NCBI GenBank assembly: GCA_027943335.1
Contig: BSBK01006754.1
Coordinates: 90,001 to 154,000 of the forward strand
DNA length: 64,000 bases
Direction: 5' to 3'
From: Chamaecyparis obtusa
Lineage: Eukaryota > Streptophyta > Pinopsida > Cupressales > Cupressaceae
In this document: positions 34,763-47,759 of the stretch, in pieces
Layout of the letters: every line of letters begins with the position of its first letter
How positions within the stretch are numbered: the first letter of the stretch is position 1
Position numbers and translations under genes: made by a program
Notes under the pieces: model-generated
Databases searched by the model: none
What the model saw: only the letters and a program-made list of their open reading frames with translations
What the model was told of the DNA's origin: nothing

Positions 34763-35830
34763 AATAGCCAAACAAAGAAAGAGAAATAACCCAAACTTCC
34801 AAGAGCCAATCCTCCTAGAGACAATCCCACCTTACAATGAGCCAAGTATAAAATCTTTAGATCGAGCATGTTTCTCATCATCATCTAGGTGGAAAAACCA
34901 TAACGTCTACATCTAGTGTGTGAGCATATGTATTCAAATTTCCCTGGAAACCCCTTTGCCATAAGCTTTCACTGATGGTCATCCCGTCATTGTCAGATTA
35001 CTACCCACTAATCCAAAGTCTACCATGAGTCACTTTAACCTTGCTCTATTGTCAGGTAGGCATTGATAGCCCTGATAGAGGTTGTTAAGGTCACCCTTTC
35101 CCAACTACAGATGAGCTTTGGTAGAAGTTCTTAGACTTCATAGGAGGGCTCTTAGACTTGATTTGTTTCAGTTTTAAGCCAATCCTTTTGAAAGCACATT
35201 TTTTTCAACAAATTTTGTTTAATGTGGACTGCTTCGATGCTCCTTGTAGCTTCATAAAATATCATTTGTTGCTCTTATTCTATTCTTTTTCGAAAATTGG
35301 GGCAGCGCTTAGACTGTGCTATCCTAGTTTTGAGAATTCCTTTATTTATCTCGTCTCTATGCGTTCCTCCTTTATTTTCTTGCTCTTTTCTTTTAGTCTG
35401 TATTTTAGCTAGGAAAGGGTTCCGACCTTCAGGCTTCCTTTGTGACCATGGGCATTTCCTGACGCTGGTTGGAATCCTATCTTGAGAAGCTCGTGGCTCA
35501 GGATTTTCTTTAAATATGTGTTTTAGTGTTGAGGATGGTTGAATCTAGTAAAATCCCTCGAGAAGTCTGAAAAGAAAGTGCCTCACCTCCAATCACTGTC
35601 TCTGGCTCAATGCAAAACAAAACTACTTCCAAGGTTTTGACCATGGGAAACTCATATTTATTGCCTGGACTACATGGAATGGACCACAAAACATTGAAAG
35701 TGCCTACCCCCCTGCAAACAAAGACCCAAAGAACAAACACAAATGACAAGACTGACAAAAAGCCAAGAAAAGACAATAAAGTACAAGAATATACAATAAA
35801 GTACAAGGGGCCAATCAAGACCCAAAATAA
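34763..35830. other. internal region between IN and 3' LTR of gypsy-2, no gene
   Basis: No conserved frame. Unexpectedly, no clear polypurine tract is visible on the minus strand next to the LTR (the last bases read GTTTGGCTATT), so the tract is mutated or atypical. Confidence 0.45.
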
Positions 35831-37000
35831 TGCTTCAGAAGCTGGCCATTGACTAGTAATGGGACCAATTCTCCATCAAGAGAACTAATCTGAAAGGTAT
35901 TCTCTCCCAGGATCTCTGCTATCTGGAATGGGCCTATCCACAAATGTTGGAACTTGGTGTGGTTGCCTGGTTTTTCTTTTGCTTTGTCCCACATTAAGAC
36001 CAGATCAGAAATTCAGAAGGCTTTTATGGTTTCTCTTTTTTCAAACCATCGCTTGATAACAGCTTGGTGTTTGGCTTCGTGTTCGAAGGCCATAGTTCAT
36101 TTTTCTTCAAGGTTTAACAAATTCATGTGGCAAATCTACAACCGATCCTCACCCTCGACGTATTGATCCATGAATCTCAAGATTGGTATTTTCAGGTTCA
36201 TCTAAAAGACGGGCTACAGACTGTAAACTAACTGGTAGGGAGAGGTCCCTAAGGCATTCTTGACTTTGACACAATCTATCCCCAGAGCATATTTCAACTG
36301 GGTATGCTAGTCTCTAGGATTGTCATCTAAAAGACGTTTGATTACCGTTATTAGGTTCTTGTTGGTTGACTTAGTTACTCCGTTCCCTTGCGGGTAGTAA
36401 TTGGATGAGAATTTTAGAATTACTTGATTCTTGAAAGCCCATTGAATGAGATTTGCTGATGAAAAGTAGGGGGCATTATCACATACCAAGAAAAAAGGCA
36501 TGCCAAACCTTGTGATGATGAACTCTTCTAGGAATTTGGTGATCACCTCAGTGGTACAATGTTTCATAACCTATGCCTCTTTCCAGTGCGTGTAGTAATC
36601 GGTCATAGTCAAGATGTATTGGTGGCCTATCGAGGATGGAGGATTGATCATTCCCACAAAATCTAGCCCCATTGGGCAAATGGACACACTTCATATACCG
36701 GTTGTAAGGGCATCACCAAATGTCTTTCTCGAATGGCACTGGTTTGGAAAACATGGCAAGAGCGCACATTCTTGTGAGTATCTTTGAACAAAGTTGGCCA
36801 ATAATAGCTGAATCTCAGTATTTGATGAGTTTTAGCTTCTGTCGATCCATACCCAGTACCATACTTATCATGAAATTATGTGAGAACCTGTTTAGCTTCT
36901 GTTCAATCTAAACATTGTAGGTACAATCCATCATAATTGCATTTGTAGAGCTTCCCATTTTTCAACATGTATGAACTACTCTTATTCTTAAGTGCTCTCC
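35831..37000 (-). pseudogene. gypsy-2 integrase, disrupted
   Basis: The zinc-binding part is degenerate (LKNGKLYKCNYDGLYLQC, HDKYGTGYGSTEAKT, RSCHVFQ, about 36650-36960). In the core (36307-36670), the first Asp segment GLDFVGMINPPSS is in a shifted frame near 36665, and the second is FFLVCDNAPYFSS (Asp kept). In NYYPQGNGVTKSTNKN the catalytic Glu has become Lys. The C-terminal module VLMWDKAKEKPGNHTKF..WIGPFQIAEIL lies at about 35890-35990. Multiple stops and frameshifts. It would have catalysed integration; it is now dead. Confidence 0.82.
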
Positions 37001-37149
37001 GCTAGGAACTATTCAATCCATTTGGGCAACAATTTTGCAGCAAGTAGTAAACTATGTCTTCATACCATATGTCATTGACTATTCCTTGATTGGTGTACAC
37101 CTAGCACACCAAACCTTGTTATGTTTCAACCATCATCTTAGTGAGGCCT

Positions 37150-38780
37150 TGACCTCTCACCAATTTCATCGATTGGATCTTAATGTCAAATTCTTGCAAT
37201 ATTGCCATCCATTTGCCTCTTCATTCTCTGAGTTCATTTTGCATCAGTAAGGATTTTACTATCGGATCCAGAACAATAGCAACGACCTTACTCTGAAGTA
37301 TGTAGTGTTTGAATTTTTTGATAGCCTTGACCAAGGTGAAAGATTGTTTATCTAAATTAGGATATTTGAGTTCTGCATTCTTCAGTGGACAGCTCATGAA
37401 AGCAATCTATCATTCATCTTCACCCTCTTTCTTCTGCGTGAGGATTTCTGCACATGAATGTTCTGAAGCAAATGAGTAGACTTTAAATGGTAGAAGATAA
37501 TCAGGACTGACCAAGACTAGAGCAGTGGTAATGGATGTCTTGGTTTCTTTGAAGGCCTCCTTAGTTGGGGTGCTCCATTCGATTTTAGCATCCTTCTTCA
37601 ACATATCATTTAAAGGATGCACTATTTCTACAAACCCATTGATGAACTTCCTGATGAAGTTGATTTTCCCAAAAAAAGACTTCAATTCCTTCCTACTATT
37701 TGGTGAAACCAATTTGAAGATAGCTTCGACCCTTTCAGGGTCAACTGAGATTCTTGTCTCGGATATGATGTGCCCAAGAAGCTTTCCCTGAGTCATGCTA
37801 AAGACATAATTATTAGGTTTTAAAGAAATCCCATAACGTCAACACCTCTTCAAGACCTTTTGTAAATCTTCAATGTGGTCCGCCTGGCTCTTGGAGAAAA
37901 CTGTGAGATCATCCATATATATAACAATGCATTTATTAACTAGACCCTTGAATGCCTCATCCATAGCCCATTGGAAAGTGGCTATTGCATTGATTAGACT
38001 AAACAGCATGCGGTGATACACAAATGTTCCCCATTTTATGGTGAATGTTGTCTTGTGATGGTCTTCTTCCTTCACCATGACTTGGTTGTACCCTAAGTAG
38101 CCATCTAGAAAGGACATCATTTGGGAACCGTTGACCACCTGTAACACTTCATCAAGAGAAGGCAAAGGATAGTTGTCCTTTTGAGAGGACTTGTTCAAAT
38201 TTCTAAAGTCCACATAGAGCTAAGCCTCTCTACTTTTCTTCCTCATAGGGACAAGATTGGCGACCCAAGTTGAATGCCAGATGGGAAAAATTATCTTGGT
38301 GTCAAGCAACTTCTGCACCTCTTTTTGAATCACTGGCTCTATCATAGGTTTCATTGGTCTTTGTCTTTGGTCGAAAGGTTTAGCATCTAGATTCAAAGGA
38401 ATTTTGTGAACAATAACGCTAAGGTCATAGGTTTTCAAGTCTTCATAGCACCATGCTATGACATCTTTGTATTCAATGAGTAACTCAACCATTTGTTTCT
38501 TTTCCTCTGGTGTGCCGACTTTACCTATATGGACTTCCCTAGGTTTGAGTTGTGTACCCAAGTTGTAGAGCTCACAGTCATCTCCACCCACTACTGGTGT
38601 CTTCCCTTGTTCCTGAGCATGCTCATCTTTATCAAAAATCCTCTCTAGGGCCACCATGCCTTTCAAAATGGAGTTTGTCTTCAAGTTGAGAATCCCTAAG
38701 TCGTCTGATTCTTCTATTTCATCCTCTTCTTCATCAATGCTTTGTTTGTCGAAGATCCCATTGTTCATGATAAATTCCAA
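37150..38780 (-). pseudogene. gypsy-2 reverse transcriptase and gypsy-type RNase H
   Basis: The segment 38780-38220 begins with an acidic linker and then CELYNLGTQLKPREVHIGKV and LLIEYKDVIAWCYEDLKTYD, the conserved approach to RT in Tat/Athila-like elements. RT follows: YVDFRNLNKSSQKDNYPLPS, MSFLDGYLGYNQVMV, TTFTIKWGTFVYHRM and the catalytic IVIYMDDLTVFSKS (about 37905-37945). Then GKLLGHIISETRISVDPERV and the thumb. The RNase H starts at KVYSFASEHSCAEILT (37455-37500, degraded first motif) and continues to about 37150 (NAELKYPNLDKQSFTLVKAI). Stops at 38220 and 37800 and later frameshifts break it. Confidence 0.87.
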
Positions 38781-38819
38781 TATCTATTGATCATCTTGGA
38801 ATACCTGGAAGTTTTTGAT

Positions 38820-39356
38820 GTTATCAGGGACAGCTGATATAGCCACCAGTTCCATGAAGAATTTCTTCAATGTGGATTTCTCTAGTAGTTGTAGAGAACT
38901 TGCAAATACTGCTAAAGCGTTGGCGATAATATTCTTTCTTCTTGGGATGCTCCGAATGTTAAAGGCTTCAAAATATTCAATTAGGTCCTAGATGCAATTG
39001 CGGTACGAGACCAATTGTTTTTTGGTGCAAGAATACTAGCTCTTGATTTTCCAGACTATCAATTGTGAGTCCCCTTCCACTATTATTGCTTTCACTTTCT
39101 TCTCATGTGCCAAGAGGAGACCCTGGACTAGAGCCTCATACTCGGCAACATTGTTAGTGCAATAGAATTGCAATCGGTAGGCAACATAGTATGAACCCCC
39201 ATGAGGGTTAACTAATTTGATCCCAGCTCCTGCTCCTAGCTTGCACTTGGAGCCATCGAACTGAAGTTTCCATACTAAATGATTTTTGTTGGAAGATGTT
39301 TTGACTTGGGGTTTCAGGATTACTTCCGGCACAAGTGCCTCAGTCTGGGGTTCCAC
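38820..39356 (-). pseudogene. gypsy-2 archaeal-type RNase H located upstream of RT
   Basis: LVWKLQFDGSKCKLGAGAGI (Asp), FYCTNNVAEYEALVQGLL (Glu) and AIIVEGDSQLIVWK (Asp) are the D-E-D core of the archaeal-type RNase H. A stop at about 39036 is followed in frame by RSIPRRKNIIANALAVFASS, the closing motif with Asn in place of the last Asp. It precedes the RT module in the minus-strand order, unlike gypsy-1 where the same domain follows RT-RNase H. Confidence 0.8.
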
Positions 39357-39981
39357 GGGGCCGTGAGTGATGACATGCCTTCTTTACTTGGAGTTTCAAA
39401 CTTTCCTTCATCTAAAATTTATCCTTTTGAAAGTGGAATCCACTTCATCTTTTGTTTTTCCTTGACATCATGCCAAACCTCATGGCACATAGGTAGGAAA
39501 CTATCATCATAAGAGCTCCACTCCTCTTGTGTAAAGCATTAGGCGATAGGACCCTGAGGTTCTTTGCTGAGGTGAGATTCCTCCTCCCTCGAACGTGTCA
39601 CCGTATTCTAGGAGGTTTAGATACATCTAATATCTGGTTCATAACTTGGACCATCACCTCTTGGAAATCTTGGCATGTAAACTTTGAGTGGTTCATCCGA
39701 TGAAGATGAAAGTACCCTGGAAGCATCAGTACGTTGGGATCAGCATCTTGGCCTAGATGTCTCATATTCTATTATTCTTCTCCCTTGAGCTAAAATGTGA
39801 ATGCTTTGTCAAAATGGTACACTCCCAGGTCAGCTTGTGAGAATAAAACCTCATTCAGGGTGTTGTACTCAGTTATCATTTGTTTGAGCTTGGGTTCCGC
39901 ATCTATCTTAATCTAGTTATTGAGCCCTTTCCATGGCAACCAAAGTTGGGTAAAGTCCGTGGAGAACCACCCTCTCAAAGA
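39357..39981 (-). pseudogene. gypsy-2 spacer between protease and upstream RNase H
   Basis: Degenerate minus-strand reading with stops and no recognised motif. Equivalent in position to the variable linker between protease and RT modules. Confidence 0.4.
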
Positions 39982-40362
39982 TCAGGTCCATTCTTGGCTG
40001 AGCATCATGCCATAAGTTTCTGGGATGTCCACCACATGTATGTCAATGCAATCTTGGATCCTGGAGTCAACTGTCAATTGTATGCATGTATCTTTCAAGA
40101 CCCTGATAACTTTGACCTCGATTTTATTTAGTTGGATTACTACCTTGTTGGTCGGTTGGGGTTTCATCCCTAGCTTTTGGAATATGGACAATGACATCAC
40201 ATTACATGAAGCTCCTAAATTGATTAAACAATTGTGCAAGTTCCTTCTAAATATTTTGAGAGTAAGTAGGAATGGGGGCACTTCTACCCTATATTTGAAC
40301 ATAGTTGGCATTGCCTCTGTGGCATTTATGTTAGATACATTCCTGGCATTATTTTTGGACAA
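39982..40362 (-). pseudogene. gypsy-2 aspartic protease, catalytic Asp lost
   Basis: CLINLGASCNVMSLSIFQKLG matches the plant gypsy protease motif LIDLGAS.N..P/S....LG, with Asn in place of the catalytic Asp (one transition, GAT/GAC to AAT/AAC). The C-terminal signature ETYGMMLSQEW is present. Open for 126 codons, but unable to cleave if this reading is right. Confidence 0.78.
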
Positions 40363-40419
40363 GGCTGATTTGGAATGATCTAAGGACTTTAGGAGAGCCT
40401 CTCTTTGAGTGGGAAAACT

Positions 40420-42110
40420 CTACAGCATAACATACATTGACATATTCATTCTAACTTTCTTCAATTCCTCTACTGCATTGTACTTTTCATTGGCACAGAC
40501 TGGAAATTTCAACATAGTAGGTTGATGTTGTGTTGTTTGAACAACAGTGGCACCGGACCCCCTCGGGGGAGTAGGATTATTACTAGCCTTTGGATTAGGT
40601 GGGGTGGGTTGCATCCCTAGAGGAATGTATTCTATCAAAGGCTCTCTTTTGCTTCCCAAGTTATAGGTATTTCTATTGTTGTTCTGGAAAGCATGGACTT
40701 CGAAATACTCCAGTTGGTTTTCTTGATTGAATGGGAAGACGAACTCTTCCTCTGAAGTGTTATTGACTGGAGTTCCATCAGAACTTGGATTGTATGACTC
40801 AAAAACCATGCAATTGAAATGGGCCTAGGAACTCTCAGGATCTAGAGTTTTTTGATTGTTAGACTCCCCCCTATACTCATAATCCGGTTGATGCATGTTG
40901 GGACCTTGGGTATAGCTGACTTCTAATGAACTAAAGAAATTGGCATTATCCACAAGAATACTACCATTATTTGGACATGTGTTCCATGTCCTATTTTTCC
41001 TTTATTTCCTAAACTATTTGTCTTGAGAGCTGTTCCCATAACCTCCTCCATTGTTATTATTGTTGTTGCTATAATTGCCATAATTATGATTCTGATTTTG
41101 AGAGTAGGTATTTGGGACAACAGTTGGTTGTGGATATTTTCCTTGATTCAGAGTTGGGTTGAGCTTCATTCGGGTGATCTCTCTGGTCAATTGGGATAGC
41201 GTCTTCTTCATGGCATCTAACTTGTTTACTAGAGCTTGATCTGGTTCATTTGGGACAGTGACCTTTTATTTGCACAAGGCAGCCTTGTGTGTATCATATC
41301 CTGGGTATGTGATGGCCAATGGTGGGGTAGAAACATACAGAGCCAGTACCACATTGATCCTTGGGGTTTGTTGTATTGGAAGTCAATTGTTTGCTATGAA
41401 TGGACCAGTCGCAACAGTGTTCCCCAATGTTGGTGGGATACCATAATTCCCACTCGCTTGTGGGTCCATTTTTTGGGTGAACAAGATAGCTTCATTGCAC
41501 ACTTTCTCCAAAGTGTCAATATCTCTTGGAGGCAGCCTTTCAAGAATATAGATGTTAATGGGTCTAAGGTGCGCAAGTACAATTGTATGATAGCACCAAC
41601 TAGTATAGTGTATGGAGCTTCAAGCTTCTGGTACATCTTGTGAAAATGGTGATTGAACATAGCAATCGATTCATTGAGGTCTTTTCTCACCAAGATGAAC
41701 TAGTGATGAAGAGTTGCCAGATCCACATAGAATTTGAATTGATCTAGGAACTTTGTTTCAAATTCCTCCTTGGTAGCAATAGATACTCGTGACAGATTTA
41801 GATACCAATTATATGAAAACTCCCCCAATCTGTAGGGGAAGAGGTGATACATGACATCTTGATGAGAAATCTCTTTCTGATTGCATAATTCCTTGAATGT
41901 GTGAACATGTTCTTCCGCTGTCATGGATTCTCCATAGATGAAATGTGGAAAAAACTTTTCTAGATTTTTGGGCAGCTGATGGAGCTATCCTTGCAAGTTC
42001 AGTGGTGAACTTTGAGCATTTGCAAAAAATGTCATTGGGGCTGGTGGTGGAGGAGCAACAGGCGGGGCATCAATGGTTGGAATTGGAGGAAGATTCAGAT
42101 GATCCAAAGT
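40420..42110 (-). pseudogene. gag: gypsy-2 gag, disrupted
   Basis: From about 42110 the minus strand encodes a proline-rich lead (PPIPTIDAPPVAPPPPAP), then LPKNLEKFFPHFIYGESM and AEEHVHTFKELCNQKEISHQ. Then come the capsid segment MYHLFPYRLGEFSYNWYLNL and EEFETKFLDQF (41924-41700), and SIAMFNHHFHKMYQKLEAP in the next frame. An Asn/Gly/Gln-rich region lies at 41211-41014 (NYGNYSNNNNNNGGGYG) and a linker at 40809-40420. The pattern is that of Retrotrans_gag. No clear zinc knuckle was found. Confidence 0.8.
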
Positions 42111-42261
42111 ATCCTCTTTGTACTTTGTTTTGCTACTGCGAGGTTTGTGAAACTCTATAAGTTCAAGGAAATCCCCTTTGTTGGGTGAAGATCTAAGGAC
42201 TCATTGAAATCTCTCGGGAGAGAACGATACAATATTTTGAGGTGTCACTTTTGAGGGCCCT

Positions 42262-42274
42262 CCTTCTAGCACCA
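42262..42274 (-). other. primer binding site candidate of gypsy-2
   Basis: Four bases from the 5' LTR the minus strand reads TGGTGCTAGAAGG. It starts with TGG as expected for a tRNA-primed element; I could not assign the tRNA. Confidence 0.5.
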
Positions 42275-43685
42275 CTTCTGTTGAGTGTCTTTTTTACACG
42301 AAGACAACATCTAGGAATTTGCGTGAGCAACTTACCCTCTTGGATGACTGATGGAATCAATCTCAAGGTTCCTTTTGGCTAGGTCTCAACCGCTTGGATA
42401 GCTCAATGGAAGACAAATGTGAATTTTTTAACAAGGAGGCCTTTTCTGGTTCTTCTTTCAAGGGAAACTACAAAACAAACTTTAGGAAACCAAAAGTTCT
42501 CTTTTTTTTTATATGATTTTTCAGATTTCAAAATAAAGCAATGCTAGTTTAATTAATCTAATGAAAATAACTTGCAAAGAAGGTTAGAAAATGTAGGGTA
42601 ACAAGAGATTTTAAATTAATTTTCTGAAAAGAAACCTAATGGACATATGCTAGCATCACACCACCATGTGAATTAAATAACCAAGAAGATGAAGAAACCC
42701 ACAAAATAGAGATCAGATCATGTCACAATCTTCAGTTGAATGGATGCAATCATCAACAAAATTGAACACATGTAGACTATGATAAGCCAAAACTCATCAG
42801 ATCATGAAGCCACCCCAGATGTGCACACACATGAGACAAGTTAATCTTTAAGCACCAAATAATAATCTTCTCAAAAATTTGTCACAACATAGTAATGCAA
42901 TACCAAAAAACACCGAACTAAAAGATCGCAAACTTAAAATCATTAAACAACCAATTGGCTCTTTGAAATAAAGAATGAGCAATTCACATATTCACAAATT
43001 TCACATAGATAATAGATAAATCATACCATGAATGAAGCACCAATTGTATCTATTGTATTAATGATCAAGTTGAACCTCATTACATCATTTTATTATAATT
43101 TATAGTGTTGGGCTCTTATTTTTGTAGCTAGGGTTTAGCTGTGACTAAACTTGAAAGTAAATCTAAACTAAAGCTTGCATTAAAGAAACTACTTCTAAAG
43201 CTTAGCTAAACTATCCTAGCACGGAATTAAACCTTGTGAATTACAAAGATTTGAATAAAATATGCATTAGATAACTTTAAAATGGAGCTAGAACTCATGC
43301 ACACACCTGATAATCTCCATGTTTCTGCCCTTGATCCTTGGCTTCAACTTCTCCATGTGGAACCAACTAGAAGAGATCCCAAAATCATGGACAAATGATC
43401 CCAAAAAGAAAGCCCAGATGACTGGAAAATGATCTCTAAGATAACTGGAGTTAACTTTCGGACATGCTAAAAAATGCCCAAATCCTGATCGTTGGTCCGA
43501 AAAACTCAAGACCCAAAACTAACTAAGTACCAAGTCCTTCATCTCCAAAATTTTGGACTTGTGGACTTGTCGGAGGCCGAAAAACCCACATGGCCAAAAT
43601 GCCAAAAATCAAGCTCTGCAAAAATGGCTAAGTGTCAAAACTGGATTTTCTATACACAAAATTTAGCAGATGTTGGACCGGAGGC

Positions 43686-46600
43686 TTACTGGCTGGGAGG
43701 CACTTCTGGATGTGCTTTCTTGAACCTATCCACTATCTTTAGCACCTCATCAAAGTCTGACATCTTGATCCCTTGAAGGTTATCTTGCTTCCTATCTCGA
43801 AAGTCAGTCAGTTCTTGTGCAAAAGCTTTTATTTCTTCTTCACGAGATAAGACTTTTTGAATTTCCTCCATCTGGTAAAACATCTGTTGGAGGTCTTCTT
43901 TAGTCTTCACCCCTCAGAATATTCCTAAGTACTGATTGATGATATCATTCATTGAAAACATAGTCTTCTCATCATTTTCATCAAATAGATCCAGGTCCAG
44001 GCCTTCAAAGAACTCCTGCAACTCCTTTGTGAAAAGTGTGCTATCATCTCTTCTCCTATTTAGTCTTTTGAGAAGCTTCTCAAACATGGCCAATGCTGCT
44101 GCTATTTCTTGGATCCATTCTTCAAAACTATCCAATTCTGATCCTTCATATATCTTCATCAAAACCTAGAAGCGCTGCTTCCTTATCATTGTCAATTCAA
44201 AATAAAGCTTCCACTCAGCACAAGCCTGTACAAAAGAATGCGGAAAATCTGTATCTATATCCCCCTTCTTCTCCAAAATTTCCTATAATGAGGCCTTGTG
44301 GTTATCTGGATCAATTGGACCTGTTGTCTTCAAAACGAATTGCTTCATAGCTTCATTTTTCTCTACCAAAGATTTTATCCTTTCTTCTTCCTTATCCATG
44401 AAGCCTAAAGCATGCTTCAAACCCAAAGTAGAAAAAGGTTTTGCTACTTTCCCTGGTTGGCTCTCCCAAGTCTATTTCCTCCAACACATAGTCATCTAGG
44501 GTGATCTCATTTGCACTGACATCCATTGTAGGAACAACCACATGTGCTTTCCACCTACCCTTTTGGTCTTGTGTTACATAAGACATTGTCCTTTCTTGGG
44601 GAATTGGTGCCATTTGGTGGAAGGCACGCCCTAGCGCAGTTATATCAGCTTCATCATCTGTATACACCCTAACCCTTGGTTGTATTTCCTTGGTGAACCA
44701 TGTGTGCTTTGAGAATGCATTCAATGTCTCATAGGAAGTAGCCCATGTGGAAGAAGTTGCTAGGTGTTCTGCCCTTATTTCCTCTTGACTCTCTTCTTCC
44801 TTCTCTATTTCCTATTCATTTGTAGTATTTTGTTTTCCCTCTTCCTATGTGCATTCCTCATCATCAGCTATTTTTTGCTCATTAGCCATTTGTTCCGTAG
44901 TACCTATTTTTTGCTTCTCTTCTTTAGTATGAGGATCTTCTTCTTCTTGTGATTCCCCTCTGACATCTGGTTCCTCAAACCCTGCATGAGTTTCCTCCAT
45001 CTTTTCTTCACCAGTGACCTCTGCTCCCTTTTTTGGCTCCTACAAGCTCTGTGATAATGAATCATTGTGAACCTTTGGTGAAGGCATGGGGACTTGTAGA
45101 GGAATGTTGAGTGAGGGGGGCATGGGAGACACATGGGGAGAGGTTGAATGAGCTGGTGGAGTTAGCATTGGAAGGATAACATGGGATGAAGAGGGTTGCT
45201 AAGGCAATGAAGTGGTTTGTATTGGAGTAGAAAGTGGAGTGGTAGGGGGCATTTGAAGTGGAACTGAAGGTGGTGTCAGAAAGTTTTGAGGTGGAGGTGG
45301 AGGTGGAGGTGGAACAGATGAGACCAATGGGACCTATGTAGCTACATCTTCTTTTGAGGTGACCCCAACAAAAGAGTCCTTTTCTAGCTTTGCAGTTTCC
45401 TTCAGGGCCTCGGCCATCTCTACATCATCTTGTCCTTGTGGCCTTTTTCATAGGTCTTCTCCCATGCTAGCAAAAAGACTTGTAAACTGCATAGGAGCTT
45501 GTTGCTCAGACTCCTTGAAACCATGCAATCCTACAAAATATCTTATGTTGAATTCATCATCACCAAGGGCATCTAGATTTACTAGTTCTCCCTGTGTAGC
45601 CCCTTTAGCATCCTTAGGATCATCATCCATTATCCTCCTTTTCTTCAAAAATCCTGCAGACCGGGTCCTCCTACTAAGGGGAACTTCATCCAATTCATCT
45701 TCATCATCTTCCACCAAGGTATCCATCTGTGTAGGCATTGAGCCTTTCTTCCTTTTGTAAACATTTCCCTTAGTGACCCCAGCTGGCTTGGGTCCTATGA
45801 TCTTGAATTTCATTTTCTTTGCCAAGCTTGGTGAATCATGATCACTGGATGAAGTTGCTTCTGGCGGTGCAATACTTTCAGTCATCCTAGTTTTTGTCTT
45901 TTTGGAGTGTGTGGCTAGATCATATGTAGTGAGGCGCTAATGCTGATATATGGTTTCTAGCTTCAGAGGAGCAACCTCTTTGAACTGTGGTCTTAGTACC
46001 TTCTCTCCCTTCTTTTTTCTAAAGAGGGCTTCTTTGGGAGTTGTTTCATGGGACTGACTACATTGGGAAAGGATGAGCAATCCAAGATTTAGTCATCTTA
46101 ACCACATCTCAGGCTCTGGAATCCATACTATCATTTTCATCTCAATCCACGTCTACATTTAGGATAGCCCTTATGTACACCTTATCCGTGTTGCAGATAG
46201 AATCCAAAATTTTGTCTGATTCAACATCTACCACCTTCTATGGAATCCTTAATTAAAGGGCACCCTGTGCAAGCTCTAGACTCATCTAGCAATAATCACA
46301 GATGCTTACCTCATAATCATCAACACAGTTTTCCCAATGGTCTTCCACGTGTAGCTCATGAACATAGTGCCTCCCCATTATGTGGCTGTATGCACCAATG
46401 GGATCAAACTGAGGCCTTACCAAGTTGTAGGTTGACAATGGGAATTCATCCCATTCTCCAGCTAGAGACTTATAGACTTTCATGTCTGGTACACAGTGGG
46501 GGCCGATGGAAATAGGAAAATCCCAACAATGCTTCTTCTTGTGCTTGATATGTTCATGAGCATCAGATAGCTACCTTTCTATCTCTAGGAGAACTACCCT

Positions 46601-47659
46601 ATCAGGAGGGTATCTTGGTAACATTTTGGGCGCCAAGGTGCTTCCTGCCACCCAAATGTAAGTGAAGGTCTAAAATTATATGTAGAACGCCCCGATGACC
46701 TTTACTTTAGCTTCTACTTTTGTGGATAACCTTTTAGCATAGTCTCCCTCAAAGGAGCGTATGATGGCAAAAATGAAAGCATCATTGACTATTCTAAAAT
46801 ACGGGCTAGTGTGTGTGTAGAAGTCTTTCCTCACCAGTTGAGGATAAAAGGTAAATGGCCATGTGTTCTGTTCACCCATCACCCCAACTTTAGTCAATCC
46901 TAGATATACTGTCTATGCAGCTAGCAGATACATGACATAAGATGTCATGTAGAAATGGGGGTCTTTCTTAACCCGAATCAATTGTTCATCAAGTTGGTCA
47001 CTTAGGATGGCAGCCCAATCAAACCTTGCTTGCCTTTCTCTTATCTTTTGGATTAGTCAAATCATCCATGGCTCTAGCTGAGAGGACTTAGGCAGCTTGT
47101 ACACCCTATTGATCATTGTTACGGCCACCTGGATATCTTCTTGCATATACCCTCTTCTCATATTAATCCTATCCAGTTTGTTGTTGGGTAACGACTGCAT
47201 TAGGTACTCATTATTGACAATGTTATGACCCCTTTGTATGTCTTTATTGTAGAACTCCATTCCCTTGTTGATGTTGAAATTAAAGAGCTTGTCAACCCCT
47301 TTGGGTAGATGGAAGACATTCTCAATATTGTCAAGCCTCAGGTCCATGACCACTTCACCAATGTTGTTCCTTACCATGCACTCATTAGGCACGTAGTTAT
47401 TGGCCAATGTGTTGATTAGATCTGTTGATTGGATGGAAACTGGGTGAGTTTCCACATTCACCAGAGAGCAGTGGACTAATGAAGTGCATTCCTCCTAGCG
47501 TCCTACTCGCTGAGCACATTTATTCAGGTATTCATTTCATCTTACATTCTTGATGTCCGTGTCCATTATGCCTGCATGCAAGTCGGTCAGTTTGGAAGGT
47601 GGATGATAGCCTTTGGATTGATATTTCATTGTTGGTGATGCTACTACCTTTTTGACCAT
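43686..47659 (-). pseudogene. ~4 kb ORF inside the gypsy-2 5' LTR, second copy
   Basis: Second copy of the LTR ORF. The ATG at 47659 gives MVKKVVASPTMKYQ, which aligns with the left copy from its third residue. It has more stops than the left copy in the N-terminal half (about 47525, 47490, 47055, 46900, 46680) but a longer open middle (45885-45448: DTLVEDDEDELDEVPLSRRT and LKKRRIMDDDPKDAK). That segment is acidic with a basic KKRR patch that could act as a nuclear signal. The frameshift near 44400 and the terminal TAA (43688-43686) are shared with the left copy. A ~140 bp deletion near 44200 removes part of the helical C-terminus. Function not recognised. Confidence 0.7.
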
Positions 47660-47759
47660 ATTTGCAAAAAGGACAAGACATGAATTAGCAACATGGCAGA
47701 AGAAAAAACTCACCAAATAAACCACATTACCAATTTAAATTCAAAAGGGGGACACAAAA

